Positions 24,525 to 35,521 of a stretch of 64,000 nucleotides of DNA are shown here, one piece after another. The DNA lies in contig CP006667.1 in NCBI GenBank assembly GCA_000471925.1, positions 4,092,001-4,156,000 on the forward strand, given 5' to 3'. This stretch comes from Ralstonia pickettii DTP0602. Lineage in GTDB: Bacteria > Pseudomonadota > Gammaproteobacteria > Burkholderiales > Burkholderiaceae. The position numbers were made by a program, and so were the translations under genes. The notes under the pieces were generated by a model that was not told where the DNA came from, made no database searches, and saw nothing but the letters and a program-made list of their open reading frames with translations. Position 1 is the first letter of the stretch. Each line of letters starts with the position of its first letter.

Positions 24525-25928
24525 TCAGTGCGGGTGGAACGTGACACGCTCCGGGACCGGCTTGAACTCGCCGACACGGCTCCACAGCGGCATGGTCAGG
24601 AAGAAGGCGAAGTACAGCAGCGTACCGAGCTGCGACACCTTCTCACCCACCGGCGACGGCGGTTGCACGCCGAGGTAGCCGAGAACCAGGAACACCACCA
24701 CGAAGACGGTCAGGATGGTCTTGTGGAAAGCGGGACGATAGCGGATGGACTTGACCGGCGAGTGGTCCAGCCACGGCAGGAAGACCAGGATCACGACCGA
24801 GCCGCCCATCACCAGCACGCCCCAGAACTTGGCGTCGATGAAGTAGAAGCCCACGGCCAGGATCACCGCGACGGCGATGGCGCCGATCTTCACGCGTGCA
24901 TCCTTGCTGCGCAGGAACACCAGGCCGAGCAGCAGCGCGAAGAACACCCACAGGATCGGCAGGAAGTTCGACGTCGTCGCGCGCAGCATCGAGTAGAACG
25001 GCGTGAAGTACCAGACCGGCGCGATATGCGGCGGGGTCTTCAGCGGGTCGGCCGGGAGGAAGTTGTTGTGTTCCAGGAAATAGCCGCCCACTTCCGGGAA
25101 GAAGAAGATCACGGCCGAGAAGATGAGCAGGAAGCCGGCAACGCCCAGCGTGTCGTGCACCGAGTAGTACGGGTGAAATGGGATGCCGTCCAGCGGGATG
25201 CCGTTCTCGTCCTTCTTGGCCTTGATCTCGACGCCGTCCGGGTTGTTCGAACCCACTTCGTGCAGCGCGATGATGTGGGCGATGACCAGCGCCAGCAGCA
25301 CCAGCGGCACGGCGATGACGTGGAACGAGAAGAAGCGGTTCAGCGTCGCGTCGCTCACCACGTAGTCACCGCGGATGAACAGCGACAGGTCCTGGCCGAT
25401 CACGGGAATCGCCGAGAACAGGTTCACGATCACCTGGGCGCCCCAGTACGACATCTGGCCCCACGGCAGCAGGTAGCCCATGAAGGCTTCGGCCATCAGG
25501 CACAGGAAGATCAGGCAGCCGAAGATCCAGACCAGCTCGCGCGGCTTGCGGTACGAACCGTACAGCAGGCCCCGAAACATATGCAGGTAGACCACGACGA
25601 AGAAGGCCGAGGCGCCGGTCGAGTGCATGTAGCGCACCAGCCAGCCCCAGGGGACTTCGCGCATGATGTATTCCACGCTGGCGAAGGCCACGGGAATGCC
25701 GGCGGCGTTCAGCGTGGCGTCGGGCTTGTAGTTCATCACCAGGAAGATGCCGGTGACGATCTGGATCACCAGCACCAGCAGTGCCAGCGAACCGAAGAAG
25801 TACCAGAAGTTGAAGTTCTTCGGCGCGTAGTACTTGGAGAGGTGGTCTTCCCAGAGCTGAGTTGCGGGGAAGCGGGCGTCGATCCAGCCGAGCAGGCCGG
25901 TGGTCTTGACTTGTTTTTCGGCCGCCAT
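24525..25928 (-). CDS. petB: Cytochrome b of the bc1 complex
   Basis: 467 residues from MAAEKQVKTTGLLGWID, two bases after the petA stop; the longer ORF would overlap petA deeply and is rejected. Membrane protein with eight or more helices. Haem-ligand His regions are seen in YMHSTGASAFFVVVYLHMF and SFHVIAVPLVLLALVIAHI. The Qo-site motif PEW of many species appears here in the SADPLKTPPHIAPVWYF area (sequence PVWYF). Full-length fused b (not split b6/subunit IV). Confidence 0.96.
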   Translation of the reverse strand: MAAEKQVKTTGLLGWIDARFPATQLWEDHLSKYYAPKNFNFWYFFGSLALLVLVIQIVTGIFLVMNYKPDATLNAAGIPVAFASVEYIMREVPWGWLVRYMHSTGASAFFVVVYLHMFRGLLYGSYRKPRELVWIFGCLIFLCLMAEAFMGYLLPWGQMSYWGAQVIVNLFSAIPVIGQDLSLFIRGDYVVSDATLNRFFSFHVIAVPLVLLALVIAHIIALHEVGSNNPDGVEIKAKKDENGIPLDGIPFHPYYSVHDTLGVAGFLLIFSAVIFFFPEVGGYFLEHNNFLPADPLKTPPHIAPVWYFTPFYSMLRATTSNFLPILWVFFALLLGLVFLRSKDARVKIGAIAVAVILAVGFYFIDAKFWGVLVMGGSVVILVFLPWLDHSPVKSIRYRPAFHKTILTVFVVVFLVLGYLGVQPPSPVGEKVSQLGTLLYFAFFLTMPLWSRVGEFKPVPERVTFHPH

Positions 25929-25930
25929 GA

Positions 25931-26548
25931 TCAGGCTTCTCCTTTCTCGTCCTTGCCGATCACGATCTTGGTATCGGTCAGGAACTGGTAGGGGGGAACA
26001 TCGAGATTCTGCGGAGCCGGCTTGTTCTTGAAGACGCGCCCGGCGAGGTCGAAGGTCGAACCATGGCAGGGGCAAAGGAAACCGGGATCAGCGCCGAGTT
26101 GAGGATTGGCGCCAGGGCCGAAGGGGCCGGAAGGCGAGCACCCAAGGTGGGAACAGATACCCACCACGACCAGGACGTCCTTGTGCTCCGGGCGCGAACG
26201 GGTTTCGTTCTTGCAGTACTCGGGCGTCGGCATGGTGAATGGAATATCAGAAGTGGGATCGGCCACTTCGCCGTCAGTCTTCTTCAGCGACGCAAGCTGT
26301 TCGTCCGTACGCCGCATGATCCAGACCGGTTTGCCGCGCCACTCGACAGTCATCATCTCGCCGGGCTTGAGCGCGCCGATATCTGCCTCGACTGGCGCAC
26401 CCGCGGCCTTGGCCTTCTCCGATGGTGCAAACGTACTGACGAAAGGAACCGCTACCGCTACGCCTCCGACGCCGCCAGCGACGGATGTCGCGATCAACCA
26501 ATTGCGGCGACCTTTATCCACGCTCTTCACGTCTTGCTGGTCACTCAT
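25931..26548 (-). CDS. petA: Rieske iron-sulfur subunit of the bc1 complex
   Basis: 205 residues. The N-terminus has a twin-arginine-like stretch (KGRRNWLIATSVAGGVGGV) serving as uncleaved anchor. The two 2Fe-2S binding loops are CSHLGCSPSGP and CPCHGSTFDLAGR, complete with both Cys-His pairs. Its Tat-type N-terminus connects functionally with the tatABC genes 5 kb away. First gene of the operon; the start codon is preceded by a G-rich site. Confidence 0.97.
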   Translation of the reverse strand: MSDQQDVKSVDKGRRNWLIATSVAGGVGGVAVAVPFVSTFAPSEKAKAAGAPVEADIGALKPGEMMTVEWRGKPVWIMRRTDEQLASLKKTDGEVADPTSDIPFTMPTPEYCKNETRSRPEHKDVLVVVGICSHLGCSPSGPFGPGANPQLGADPGFLCPCHGSTFDLAGRVFKNKPAPQNLDVPPYQFLTDTKIVIGKDEKGEA

Positions 26549-26760
26549 TCCAAACCCCAGGGGAAGTCAATTTAGATTTTGCGTCAACCATAAAGTGTAC
26601 CTTAGACACCTGCGCGCTAGATAGGCAGAAATTGCCACGGGCCCGTACGATTATCGGACGTGCTTGCCGGAAATCCGCTTGTGTGCTTGCTTTCCGGGCA
26701 GTGATGCGGCAGGCTTTGGCTTGAAACCGTTCATCGCTAGCAACAAGAAGGAGAACCCCA

Positions 26761-27186
26761 ATGGGCATGATCTCGGAATTCAGAACCTTCGCCGTTCGCG
26801 GCAATGTGATCGACCTGGCGGTCGGCGTGATCATCGGCGCTGCCTTCGGAAAGATCGTGGATTCAGTGGTCAACGACCTGATCATGCCGCTGGTGGGCCG
26901 CGTTATCGGCAAGCTGGACTTCTCCAATCTGTTCGTCACATTGTCCGATCCCCCACCCGGGACGCCCATGACGCTGGATGCGCTGAAGAAGGCCGGCGTG
27001 CCCGTGTTTGCCTACGGCAATTTCCTGACCATCGCGGTCAACTTTCTCATTCTTGCCTTTATCATCTTCATGATGGTGCGCGCGTTCAACAGGATGCGCG
27101 AGAAGGAACCGCCTCCGCCGCCCGCAGCGCCGCCCGAAGAAGTGGTGCTGCTGCGTGAGATCCGCGACAGCCTCAAGACGCGTTGA
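26761..27186 (+). CDS. mscL: Large-conductance mechanosensitive channel MscL
   Basis: 141 residues. Starts [20 protein letters not shown] after a strong AAGGAG site. The first membrane helix contains [17 protein letters not shown] with the glycine/alanine pore-lining pattern, and the second is [19 protein letters not shown]. The C-terminal charged helix after a Pro run ([11 protein letters not shown]) is typical. Releases solutes on hypo-osmotic shock. Monocistronic. Confidence 0.97.
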   Translation: MGMISEFRTFAVRGNVIDLAVGVIIGAAFGKIVDSVVNDLIMPLVGRVIGKLDFSNLFVTLSDPPPGTPMTLDALKKAGVPVFAYGNFLTIAVNFLILAFIIFMMVRAFNRMREKEPPPPPAAPPEEVVLLREIRDSLKTR

Positions 27187-27231
27187 GCGGAAACCGGCGG
27201 TGCGCTGCATTGCGCGCTGACCCGGGAAGAT

Positions 27232-27256
27232 AAAACGGCCCCGATGGGGCCGTTTT
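27232..27256. terminator. Bidirectional terminator between mscL and the Nif3-like gene
   Basis: AAAACGGCCCC and GGGGCCGTTTT form a perfect 11-bp stem with loop GAT. T-runs follow on both strands, and the two genes converge on it. Confidence 0.88.
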
Positions 27257-27264
27257 GTTTTGCG

Positions 27265-28011
27265 TCAGACAGGATTCGGAATATCGATGAATGTATGGCG
27301 CAGGCCGAAGCGCTGGGCCACATGTTCCCCGAGCGAGCGGATGCCGTAGCGCTCGGTGGCGTGGTGGCCTGCAGCGAGATAGGCCACACCGCTCTCGCGC
27401 GCCAGGTGCGTGGTCTGCTCCGAAACCTCGCCACTGAGATAAGCATCGACGCCCGCGGCGACCGCTGCGTCGAAATAGCCTTGCGCCCCGCCCGTGCACC
27501 AGCCAATGGTGCGGATCATCTGCTCCGGTTCGCCGATGACCAGCGGCTCGCGCCCGAGCACCCCGCCCACATGCGCGGACAGCGCGGCGAGCGGCATCGG
27601 CGCGGGCAGCGTGCCGGTCCAGCCGAGCTGGTCGTCGCTGAAGCGGCCGGTCGGCGTGAAGCCGAGCTGCAGCCCAAGCTGGGCGTTGTTCCCGAACTCA
27701 GGATGGTTATCCAGCGGGAGGTGGAAGGCAAACAGGTTGACGTCCGCACCCAGCAGCCGCTTCAGGCGCGCATGCTTCTGTCCCACCACGCGCGCATCCT
27801 CGTTTTTCCAGAAGTAGCCGTGATGGACGAGGATGGCATCGGCGCCAGCCTCGATCGCGGCATCGACCAATGCCAGGCTTGCCGTCACCCCCGTCACCAC
27901 GTGAGTGACTTCCGGGCGACCTTGCACTTGCAGCCCGTTGGGACAATAGTCCTTGTAACGGGGAACTTCCAACAGGTCGTTCAAGTACAATTCAAGCTCT
28001 TTTGTTTTCAT
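27265..28011 (-). CDS. Nif3-like dinuclear metal-centre protein (YbgI family)
   Basis: 248 residues, [20 protein letters not shown]. The metal-binding blocks are [15 protein letters not shown] (two His plus downstream residues), [15 protein letters not shown] and a C-terminal [19 protein letters not shown]. This is the usual length of the bacterial family, which forms hexameric toroids of unknown biochemical role; E. coli YbgI has been linked to repair only loosely. Divergent from the DegS/DegQ-type gene with 20 bases between the two start codons, so promoters must overlap the coding ends. Confidence 0.93.
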   Translation of the reverse strand: MKTKELELYLNDLLEVPRYKDYCPNGLQVQGRPEVTHVVTGVTASLALVDAAIEAGADAILVHHGYFWKNEDARVVGQKHARLKRLLGADVNLFAFHLPLDNHPEFGNNAQLGLQLGFTPTGRFSDDQLGWTGTLPAPMPLAALSAHVGGVLGREPLVIGEPEQMIRTIGWCTGGAQGYFDAAVAAGVDAYLSGEVSEQTTHLARESGVAYLAAGHHATERYGIRSLGEHVAQRFGLRHTFIDIPNPV

Positions 28012-28031
28012 TTTCTGCTCAAAACTCCAAT

Positions 28032-29225
<1,194 letters not shown>

Positions 29226-29248
29226 GTCCCGGCACTATGCCCCTGACG

Positions 29249-29280
29249 AAAAACCCCGCCTTGGACGGCGGGGTTTTTTT
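29249..29280 (+). terminator. Terminator of the HtrA-type protease gene
   Basis: CCCCGCC (29254-29260) and GGCGGGG (29267-29273) with loop TTGGAC, preceded by A-run and followed by seven T. 24 bases after the stop codon. Confidence 0.9.
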
Positions 29281-29669
29281 GTGCCTGGCGGTCCGATTGA
29301 CCGTCGCATCGCGGTGGAGCGGCGACGGCCGCGCGCGCGGGCGACAGTTCAGGCGTTCCGGGAGACCAAGGCGTCGAGCGAAAAGCTCACCGCCGCCCTC
29401 GATGACATACGGATCGAGGAGGGCCGACTGCTGCACTGTGCTGGCCATGGCAGCACTCACTATCGAACGGTCACGGGTAGGCGCAATGACTCCGCACGTC
29501 ATCGGCGTGCAAGCGGCGTCGGCAACACAGCGCCCGATCCACGGCACGGCGCAGCAGCAGGCATGCAGGCCGCGCGCCGATTCTCCGGCCGCCCTTCGAT
29601 GTGCAGCATGACAGATACAGCGCGGTAACAGTGCAACAGCCTGTCCCACCATCTGGCCCCGCACAAGAC
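29281..29669. other. Intergenic stretch without a recognisable gene
   Basis: Between two clear terminators. Open frames on both strands are Arg/Ala/Pro-rich and start without ribosome sites, so none is supported. Possible gene remnant or spacer. Confidence 0.5.
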
Positions 29670-29673
29670 AAAA

Positions 29674-29699
29674 GGCCGGCATCCTTGCGGATGCCGGCC
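29674..29699 (-). terminator. Terminator of the porin gene
   Basis: GGCCGGCATCC and GGATGCCGGCC form a perfect 11-bp stem with loop TTGC on the plus reading. Minus-strand transcript continues into UUUUG. 45 bases downstream of the porin stop. Confidence 0.88.
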
Positions 29700-29743
29700 T
29701 CTTGCTTCAAGCCAATCTTAAGCGAGCTTACGCCCGCGTCAGA

Positions 29744-30844
29744 TTAGAACTTGTGGCGCAGACCAACCACAGCACCGAACTGATCCTTGTTCGGCTGAAC
29801 GTTCGTGGTCGTGGCGGTGTTGAAGCCGTTCACGCCCAGGGCCGAGCCCTTGTCGTTCAGGGTGTACGACAGCGAGGTGTACACGTCGGTACGCTTCGAC
29901 AGCGCGTAGTCGGCCGTGATCACGAACTGCCACGGATCTGCGTCGCTCTTGCGGAAGTCCTGGTAGTACGCAGCGCCCGACAGCGAGAACGCCGGGGTCA
30001 GCTGGTAGCCCAGACCCAGCCAGTACAGGTTCGACGCCGTAGCCGTGGTCAGGATACCATTGTCAACCGTCGTGCCGCCCGTCAGCGGGGCGCCGTCGAA
30101 GGCCTTGGCCCAGCGATAGCCGGCATAGACCTTGGCCGGACCGAAGGCGTAGTTGGCGCCGACGGAAGCGCGACGAGTGCGCTGGCCGCTTTGGTCAACA
30201 CCAGCAGCCGACACGGTGCCGTGGATTTCGTCATAAGCAGCACCAACTGCGAACGGGCCAGCTGCGTAGCTCAGCAGCGCGCCGTACTGTTGGCCGCGGC
30301 GGAATTGGCCGGCGGTCTCCTGGCCGTTGTTGTTGAAGCTGTAGAAAGCCGAAGCGGTCAGGCCACCGAAGGTGCCGATGTACTTGACAGTGTTGTCAGC
30401 GCGTGCAGCAAACTGGGCGTCCTGAGCCAGGATACCGTAGCGCGACGAGATGGCCATCGGATCGTAGATCAGGCCGAAGTCATAGAACGACGTTTGTTGA
30501 CGGCCCAGCAGCAGCGAACCGTATTGGCTTTGCAGACCGACGTAGGCTTGACGACCGAACAGACGACCGCCTTGGGCCGACGTGCCGTTGTCGAGGTCGA
30601 AACCGCTTTCCAGGACGAACACGCCCTTCAGGCCGCCGCCCAGATCTTCCACACCACGCAGACCCCAGCGCGAACCGGATTGGTTGCCCGACGACATGCG
30701 GAACAGATCGTCACCGGCGGCGTTAGCGTTGCTAACGTACTCGAGACCGACATCAGCCACGCCGTACAGGGTTACGCTCGATTGGGCATACGCGCCACCA
30801 GCGGCCAGAGCGGCGACGGCAGCAGCAAACAGTTTCATCTTCAT
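29744..30844 (-). CDS. Betaproteobacterial general porin (OmpC-like, trimeric 16-strand barrel)
   Basis: 366 residues. Signal peptide MKMKLFAAAVAALAAGGAYA is cleaved before QSSVTLYGVADVGLEYVSN, the near-invariant mature start of this porin family. The body alternates beta strands and Gly/Asn/Ser turns and includes SRWGLRGVEDLGGGLKGVF. The final residue is Phe (VVGLRHKF), the outer-membrane assembly signal. The gene is monocistronic with its own terminator, and a 16-bp perfect palindrome lies 41 bases upstream of the start. Specificity for ions cannot be read. Confidence 0.96.
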   Translation of the reverse strand: MKMKLFAAAVAALAAGGAYAQSSVTLYGVADVGLEYVSNANAAGDDLFRMSSGNQSGSRWGLRGVEDLGGGLKGVFVLESGFDLDNGTSAQGGRLFGRQAYVGLQSQYGSLLLGRQQTSFYDFGLIYDPMAISSRYGILAQDAQFAARADNTVKYIGTFGGLTASAFYSFNNNGQETAGQFRRGQQYGALLSYAAGPFAVGAAYDEIHGTVSAAGVDQSGQRTRRASVGANYAFGPAKVYAGYRWAKAFDGAPLTGGTTVDNGILTTATASNLYWLGLGYQLTPAFSLSGAAYYQDFRKSDADPWQFVITADYALSKRTDVYTSLSYTLNDKGSALGVNGFNTATTTNVQPNKDQFGAVVGLRHKF

Positions 30845-30884
30845 ATCGACACTTTCCTTGTCAACTGATTGGGAAATCTTGGTT

Positions 30885-30900
30885 GCCCAAGTACTTGGGC
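30885..30900. promoter_or_regulatory. 16-bp perfect palindrome upstream of the porin gene
   Basis: GCCCAAGTACTTGGGC, 41 bases before the porin start codon, between the probable promoter and the ribosome site. Could be an operator or an mRNA leader hairpin. Confidence 0.4.
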
Positions 30901-31021
30901 GACGTATTTACATTCACGTCTGCTGCGTATTATGTGCCAGCCCCCCCGGCCGTCAGAAGGCTTTTTCGGCGTAAACCACGCTTTGCGACGGTTTATGTTG
31001 TGATCGAACAACAGGATTGCC

Positions 31022-31057
31022 GAAAAAAATCCCCGTTTTGGTGCAAAAACGGGGATT
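31022..31057 (-). terminator. Terminator at the end of the mla-his-tat gene series
   Basis: ATCCCCGTTTT (31029-31039) and AAAACGGGGAT (31046-31056) give an 11-bp stem, and the minus-strand transcript continues into a U-run (complement of the A-run at 31023-31029). 31 bases after tatC. Confidence 0.88.
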
Positions 31058-31087
31058 GGCGGGATCAGAATGTCTACCTCAGCGGGA

Positions 31088-31876
31088 TTAGTCCGGCTGC
31101 GTTTCCCCTGAAGCGGCGGACTCGGTGGTCGGTTTGCCGATGAAACGCGCCAGGATCAGCCCCAGTTCATAGAGCAGCACCAGCGGCACCGCCAGCAGTA
31201 GCTGCGACAGCACATCGGGCGGGGTCACGATGGCGGCAATGATGAAGGCGCCGACGATCACATAGGGGCGAATCTGCTTGAGCTTTTCCAGCTCCACCAC
31301 GCCGAAGCGCACCAGCACGATCACCACCACCGGTACCTCGAAGGTGATGCCGAAGGCCAGGAAGGTGGTCATGGCAAAGCTCAGGTATTTGTCGATGTCG
31401 GTCGACATCTCCGCCCCGAGCGGCGCGTTGTAGTGCGCCATGAACTGGAACACCGTCGGGAACACCAGGAAATACGCGAACGCCACGCCGCACAGGAACA
31501 GGAAGTAGCTGCTCGACACCAGCGGCAGGATCAGCCGCTTCTCATGCTGGTACAGGCCGGGCGCGACAAACTGCCAGACCTGGTACAGCACCCAGGGCAG
31601 CGCGATCAGGAAGGCCACCAGCAGCGTGACCTTCATTGGCACGAAGAACGAGCCGGTGACGTCGGTCACGATCATCTTGCCGCCCTTGGGCAACGACTCC
31701 ATCAGCGGCGCGGCAAACAGGTTGAAAATCACCGGGGCCCAGTAGACCAGGCTGACGAAGACTAGGATGATCCCGGCCACCGCCTTGACCAGGCGCTGAC
31801 GCAGCTCGATCAGATGGGAAATGAAAGTTTCCTGCTGCGATTCGTCTTGGGGATCGGGGGACGGGGTGTCGCTCAT
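31088..31876 (-). CDS. tatC: Sec-independent protein translocase TatC
   Basis: 262 residues with six membrane helices. The N-terminal motif SHLIELRQRLVKAV holds the conserved signal-recognition Glu and Arg. FAPGLYQHEKRLILP-type sequence (here VAPGLYQHEKRLILPLV) is the first cytoplasmic-loop signature. It binds twin-arginine signal peptides such as those of the Rieske protein and the Bug receptor encoded here. Last gene of a long minus-strand series. Confidence 0.97.
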   Translation of the reverse strand: MSDTPSPDPQDESQQETFISHLIELRQRLVKAVAGIILVFVSLVYWAPVIFNLFAAPLMESLPKGGKMIVTDVTGSFFVPMKVTLLVAFLIALPWVLYQVWQFVAPGLYQHEKRLILPLVSSSYFLFLCGVAFAYFLVFPTVFQFMAHYNAPLGAEMSTDIDKYLSFAMTTFLAFGITFEVPVVVIVLVRFGVVELEKLKQIRPYVIVGAFIIAAIVTPPDVLSQLLLAVPLVLLYELGLILARFIGKPTTESAASGETQPD

Positions 31877-32000
31877 GGCGTGAACCGCTCAGCCGCGCTG
31901 GCTGGCAAGGTGGAATCGATCTGCACGGCGCGGCGCGCTTGCGCGGGCACGACGGCGGCAGCCGGAACGCAGGCCGGCAAGGTATCGCCGCGGGCCATGC

Positions 32001-32519
32001 TTACTCGAAGAAGGAACGGGACGGCCGGGTGGCCGGGCGGTGACGCTTCACTCGCGCGGCCCCCGACTGCACCCAGACCCGGACATTGTGCTGGCGCTTG
32101 AACCACAGCGGACGCGCTCCCTGCTTCACGCGCCAGCTCTTGCGCCCGTTGTGCGCCTTGTGCGCCGCGTCCCAGCTGGGCACGAAGCCGTCGCCACTGC
32201 CGGAGCCCACGCTGCTGGTACCGATGCCAGACTCGGCACCGCCCAGCGCCTCGTTCACCGCCTGGGTCTGCTCGCTGACTTCCTTGTGGATGGTGCGCTC
32301 GACATCGCGCGCCGCATCCTCGAATTCAGTGCGCATCTTGCGCAGCTCTTCCAGCTCGACCTCGCGGCTGACTTCGGCCTTGACGTCGTTGATATAGCGC
32401 TGCGCGCGCCCTACCAGCGCGCCCACCGTACGGGCAACCTTGGGCAGGCGCTCGGGACCGATCACGATCAGTGCCACGGCGCCGATCAGAGCCAGCTTGG
32501 AAATGCCGAGATCAATCAT
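32001..32519 (-). CDS. tatB: Tat translocase subunit TatB
   Basis: 172 residues. N-terminal membrane helix MIDLGISKLALIGAVALIV followed by the hinge IGPERLPKVARTVG and an amphipathic helix. The long basic C-terminal part ends SRSFFE and is variable in this family. 124 bp separate it from tatC and 93 bp from tatA. Confidence 0.95.
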   Translation of the reverse strand: MIDLGISKLALIGAVALIVIGPERLPKVARTVGALVGRAQRYINDVKAEVSREVELEELRKMRTEFEDAARDVERTIHKEVSEQTQAVNEALGGAESGIGTSSVGSGSGDGFVPSWDAAHKAHNGRKSWRVKQGARPLWFKRQHNVRVWVQSGAARVKRHRPATRPSRSFFE

Positions 32520-32612
32520 GCGGACACGTCATGCGGACAACATGCGAAGAACAGCGGATGCGCGCATGCGCAGGCAGCCACGATTGCGGGAAGGGGATGG
32601 CACACCGCCGGC

Positions 32613-32855
32613 TTACTGCTGCTGGCGGGACTTTTCCTTGGCGTCGACGTCGATGGTGGTGGTATCGCGCAGTTCCTTGGCCTGGGCCGGCTGGCCAGCC
32701 TGTGCCGACTTGTCTTCGCCGTCCTTCATGCCGTCCTTGAAGCCCTTGACCGCGCCGCCCAGGTCCTGGCCCATATTGCGCAGCTTCTTGGTGCCGAACA
32801 CGAGCATGACGATCACCAGCACGATAAGCCAGTGCCAAATGCTAAACGAACCCAT
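32613..32855 (-). CDS. tatA: Tat translocase pore subunit TatA
   Basis: 80 residues from [20 protein letters not shown], where AGGAGC lies upstream; the ten-residue longer ORF start has no support. The [20 protein letters not shown] segment is the classic TatA amphipathic helix after the membrane anchor. Oligomerises to form the conduit for folded proteins. Confidence 0.97.
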   Translation of the reverse strand: MGSFSIWHWLIVLVIVMLVFGTKKLRNMGQDLGGAVKGFKDGMKDGEDKSAQAGQPAQAKELRDTTTIDVDAKEKSRQQQ

Positions 32856-33001
32856 TTTTTGCTCCTGATGAAGCCTCGGGCGCAATCATTGATGCCCGGA
32901 CCCGTTGTTCCGTCCCGTTATGGCCGCGCCGGGCGACGGTTGCCGGCGCAGCTTCCGCCCGGGCGTTGCCGCCGCAGGCGCTCCCATGCCAAACCGCCCG
33001 A

Positions 33002-33358
33002 TCAGGGCAGCGTTCCCTTCCACTCGTGACGCGGCCCACCCAGCACATGGAGGTGCAGGTGGTAGATCACCTGGCCGCCGTCCGGGCCGGTGTTGATCAC
33101 CGTCCGGAAACCGTTGGTGCAGCCAGCCGCGCGCGCGAGTTCAGGCACCTTAAGTAGCATTCTAGCAAGCACCTCCCCTTCGCTGGCGCCGCAATCGGCC
33201 AGCGAGTCGACATGCGACTTGGGAACGACCAGCAAGTGTACCGGGGCCTTGGGATGGATATCGTGGAAGGCCACCATGTCGTCGTCTTCGTAGACTTTTC
33301 GCGACGTTAGCTGGCCGGCCACGATCTTGCAGAAGATGCAATTATCCTGAGCGTTCAT
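33002..33358 (-). CDS. HIT-family nucleotide hydrolase (HinT-like)
   Basis: 118 residues from MNAQDNCIFCKIVAGQ. The histidine triad reads HLHLHVLGG near the C-terminus, and the N-terminal FCKI Cys pair is typical. HinT cleaves purine phosphoramidates and acyl-adenylates. It sits between the his and tat genes as in many betaproteobacteria. Confidence 0.95.
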   Translation of the reverse strand: MNAQDNCIFCKIVAGQLTSRKVYEDDDMVAFHDIHPKAPVHLLVVPKSHVDSLADCGASEGEVLARMLLKVPELARAAGCTNGFRTVINTGPDGGQVIYHLHLHVLGGPRHEWKGTLP

Positions 33359-33422
33359 GAAGTTTTCATTGCGACGGCCACGACACCCCGGCATCACCTT
33401 CGGGCGCCTAGCCTGACCGGCA

Positions 33423-33812
33423 TCAGAACTGCTGATCCGGGTACATCGGCTTGCTGTCGTTCAGGTACAGCCAGCCCTTGACGATACGATACAGCATCCA
33501 CAGCGACAACACGGCCCAGACGGCAAAGGCAAGCGGTATCAGCACCACCGTGGCGAACAATACGCCGCCGAGCGCGCCCCACACCACCGACCACCAGAAC
33601 GAGCGGATCTGCCAGGCGAAGTGCGACGCATACAGTGAGCCGCGCGCATCGTCGCGCTTGACGTAGTCGATCACGATGGCGATCAACGCGGTGATTCCGC
33701 CGGTCAGCCAGAAGATGGCATACAGCGCATACAGGATATGCAGCAGCTTGCGCAGGCTGCTCAGCTGTTCGCCGCTGGGAGTGGTCACTTGCCCGGTGTA
33801 GTCGTTGGCCAT
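33423..33812 (-). CDS. Small membrane protein, DUF4870-like
   Basis: 129 residues with three to four hydrophobic segments. The stretch ALIAIVIDYVKRDDARGSLYASHFAWQIRSFWW resembles DUF4870 proteins (shown only in part here: YVKRDDARGSLYASHF). N- and C-termini are polar, the latter ending SKPMYPDQQF. Function unknown. It lies between hisE and the HIT gene in the same direction, 86 bp upstream of hisE's stop side and 64 bp before the HIT start. Confidence 0.75.
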   Translation of the reverse strand: MANDYTGQVTTPSGEQLSSLRKLLHILYALYAIFWLTGGITALIAIVIDYVKRDDARGSLYASHFAWQIRSFWWSVVWGALGGVLFATVVLIPLAFAVWAVLSLWMLYRIVKGWLYLNDSKPMYPDQQF

Positions 33813-33897
33813 GTTCGCCCTTGTTGTCGGAGGCCTGCCCTTTTCCAGGTGGAAAGGCAGGCGGGAAGCTGGCCGGCGCTATGCAGATCCTTGCCGG

Positions 33898-34275
33898 TCA
33901 GCCCTCGTCCTTGCGTCGGGCCTTTTCTTCCAGGCCGGACAATCCCTCGCGCCGTGCCAGTTCATTGACCACGTCGGCCGGCGTCAGGCCGAAGTTTGCC
34001 AGCAATACCATGCTGTGGAACCAAAGGTCCGCCACTTCATAGACCACCTTGGCGGCGTCGGCGCCACTCTGGCCGGCCGCGCGCGCGTCCTTGGCGGCCA
34101 TCACGGTCTCGGTGGCTTCCTCGCCGATCTTCTTCAGGATGGCGTCGTCGCCCTTGCTGAACAGGCGCGCCACATAGGACTTGTCGGGATCGCCGCCGTT
34201 GGCGGGCTTGCGCGATTCCAGCACTTCGGCCAGGCGCGCCAGCACATCGTTGCTGCTGAGTTGGGTGTCGCTCAT
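33898..34275 (-). CDS. hisE: Phosphoribosyl-ATP pyrophosphatase
   Basis: Second step of histidine synthesis, hydrolysing PR-ATP to PR-AMP. 125 residues; the MazG-like helices carry [16 protein letters not shown] and [16 protein letters not shown], where the acidic residues bind Mg. A separate gene and not fused to hisI, as usual in betaproteobacteria. Its ATG overlaps the hisI stop (ATGA). Confidence 0.96.
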   Translation of the reverse strand: MSDTQLSSNDVLARLAEVLESRKPANGGDPDKSYVARLFSKGDDAILKKIGEEATETVMAAKDARAAGQSGADAAKVVYEVADLWFHSMVLLANFGLTPADVVNELARREGLSGLEEKARRKDEG

Positions 34276-34676
34276 GGCTTGGTGTAGATCTGCGCAGGGT
34301 CCTTCAGCACCGGCTCGACCGTGTGCCAGTCGCCGGATTCGGCGTCGCCGTCGAACTTCTGGAAGAAGCAGGAATGACGCCCGGTATGGCAGGCGATACT
34401 GTCGACCTGCGTGACCTTGAGCAGCACCACGTCCTCGTCGCAGTCCAGCCGGATCTCATGCACCTTCTGCACGTGGCCGGACTCTTCGCCCTTGTGCCAC
34501 AGGCGCTTGCGCGAGCGCGACCAGAACACGGCCTCGCCCAGCTCGACGGTGCGCTGCAGCGCGTCGCGGTTCATGAACGCGAACATCAGCACGTCGTTCG
34601 AGCCGACTTCCTGCACGATCACCGGCACCAGCCCGTTATCGTCCCACTTGACCTTGTTGAGCCATTTCTTTGCCAT
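34272..34676 (-). CDS. hisI: Phosphoribosyl-AMP cyclohydrolase
   Basis: Third step: opens the purine ring of PR-AMP. 134 residues with the zinc Cys and His blocks [14 protein letters not shown] and [13 protein letters not shown], and [18 protein letters not shown]. Two bases separate it from hisF upstream. Confidence 0.97.
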   Translation of the reverse strand: MAKKWLNKVKWDDNGLVPVIVQEVGSNDVLMFAFMNRDALQRTVELGEAVFWSRSRKRLWHKGEESGHVQKVHEIRLDCDEDVVLLKVTQVDSIACHTGRHSCFFQKFDGDAESGDWHTVEPVLKDPAQIYTKP

Positions 34677-34678
34677 GA

Positions 34679-35449
34679 TCAGATCCGCACGGGAATGCCC
34701 TCGCGGGCCATGAATGCCTTGGCTTCGCCCACGGTATGCTGGCCGTAGTGGAAGATGCTGGCGGCCAGCACCGCGTCGGCGTGGCCCTGGGTGATGCCGT
34801 CGGCCAAGTCCTGCAGGCCGCCGACGCCGCCCGAGGCGATCACCGGCACCGGTACCGCGTCGCTGACGGCGCGGGTCAGTTCCAGGTCGAAGCCGCTCTT
34901 GGTGCCGTCGCGGTCCATGCTGGTCAGCAGGATCTCGCCGGCGCCGCGCGCGGCGATTTCACGGGCCCATTCGACCGCGTCCAGTCCCGTCGCCTTGCGC
35001 CCGCCGTGGGTGAAGACCTCCCAGCGCGGGGCTTCGCCCGGGGCGGAACTGCGCTTGGCGTCGATCGCCACCACGATGCACTGCGAGCCGTACTTGGCGG
35101 TCGCGTCCGACACCAGCTGCGGATTGGCGATGGCCGACGAGTTCACGCTGATCTTGTCCGCGCCCGCATTGAGCAGGCGCCGCACGTCTTCGACCGTACG
35201 CACGCCGCCACCCACCGTCAGCGGGATAAAGACCTGCGAGGCCACATCCTCGATGATGTGCAGCATCAGGTCGCGTCCGTCGCTGGTCGCGGTGATGTCC
35301 AGGAATGTGATTTCATCGGCGCCCTGCTCGTCGTAGCGGCGCGCGATTTCCACGGGATCGCCCGCATCGCGCAGCTCAACGAAGTTGACGCCCTTGACCA
35401 CCCGCCCGTTGGTAACGTCCAGGCAGGGGATGATACGTTTGGCTAGCAT
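34679..35449 (-). CDS. hisF: Imidazole glycerol phosphate synthase, cyclase subunit
   Basis: 256-residue (beta-alpha)8 barrel. Catalytic Asp residues are in [14 protein letters not shown] and [17 protein letters not shown]; phosphate-binding repeats [10 protein letters not shown] and [11 protein letters not shown] are present. It uses ammonia delivered by HisH. ATG start. Confidence 0.97.
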   Translation of the reverse strand: MLAKRIIPCLDVTNGRVVKGVNFVELRDAGDPVEIARRYDEQGADEITFLDITATSDGRDLMLHIIEDVASQVFIPLTVGGGVRTVEDVRRLLNAGADKISVNSSAIANPQLVSDATAKYGSQCIVVAIDAKRSSAPGEAPRWEVFTHGGRKATGLDAVEWAREIAARGAGEILLTSMDRDGTKSGFDLELTRAVSDAVPVPVIASGGVGGLQDLADGITQGHADAVLAASIFHYGQHTVGEAKAFMAREGIPVRI

Positions 35450-35521
35450 GAGATTCCTTGTCCGCCGCCGCTTCCGACGAAACGGCGGGCCCGGCGGCGG
35501 CTGCGCTCGCGGCGCGTTGGC

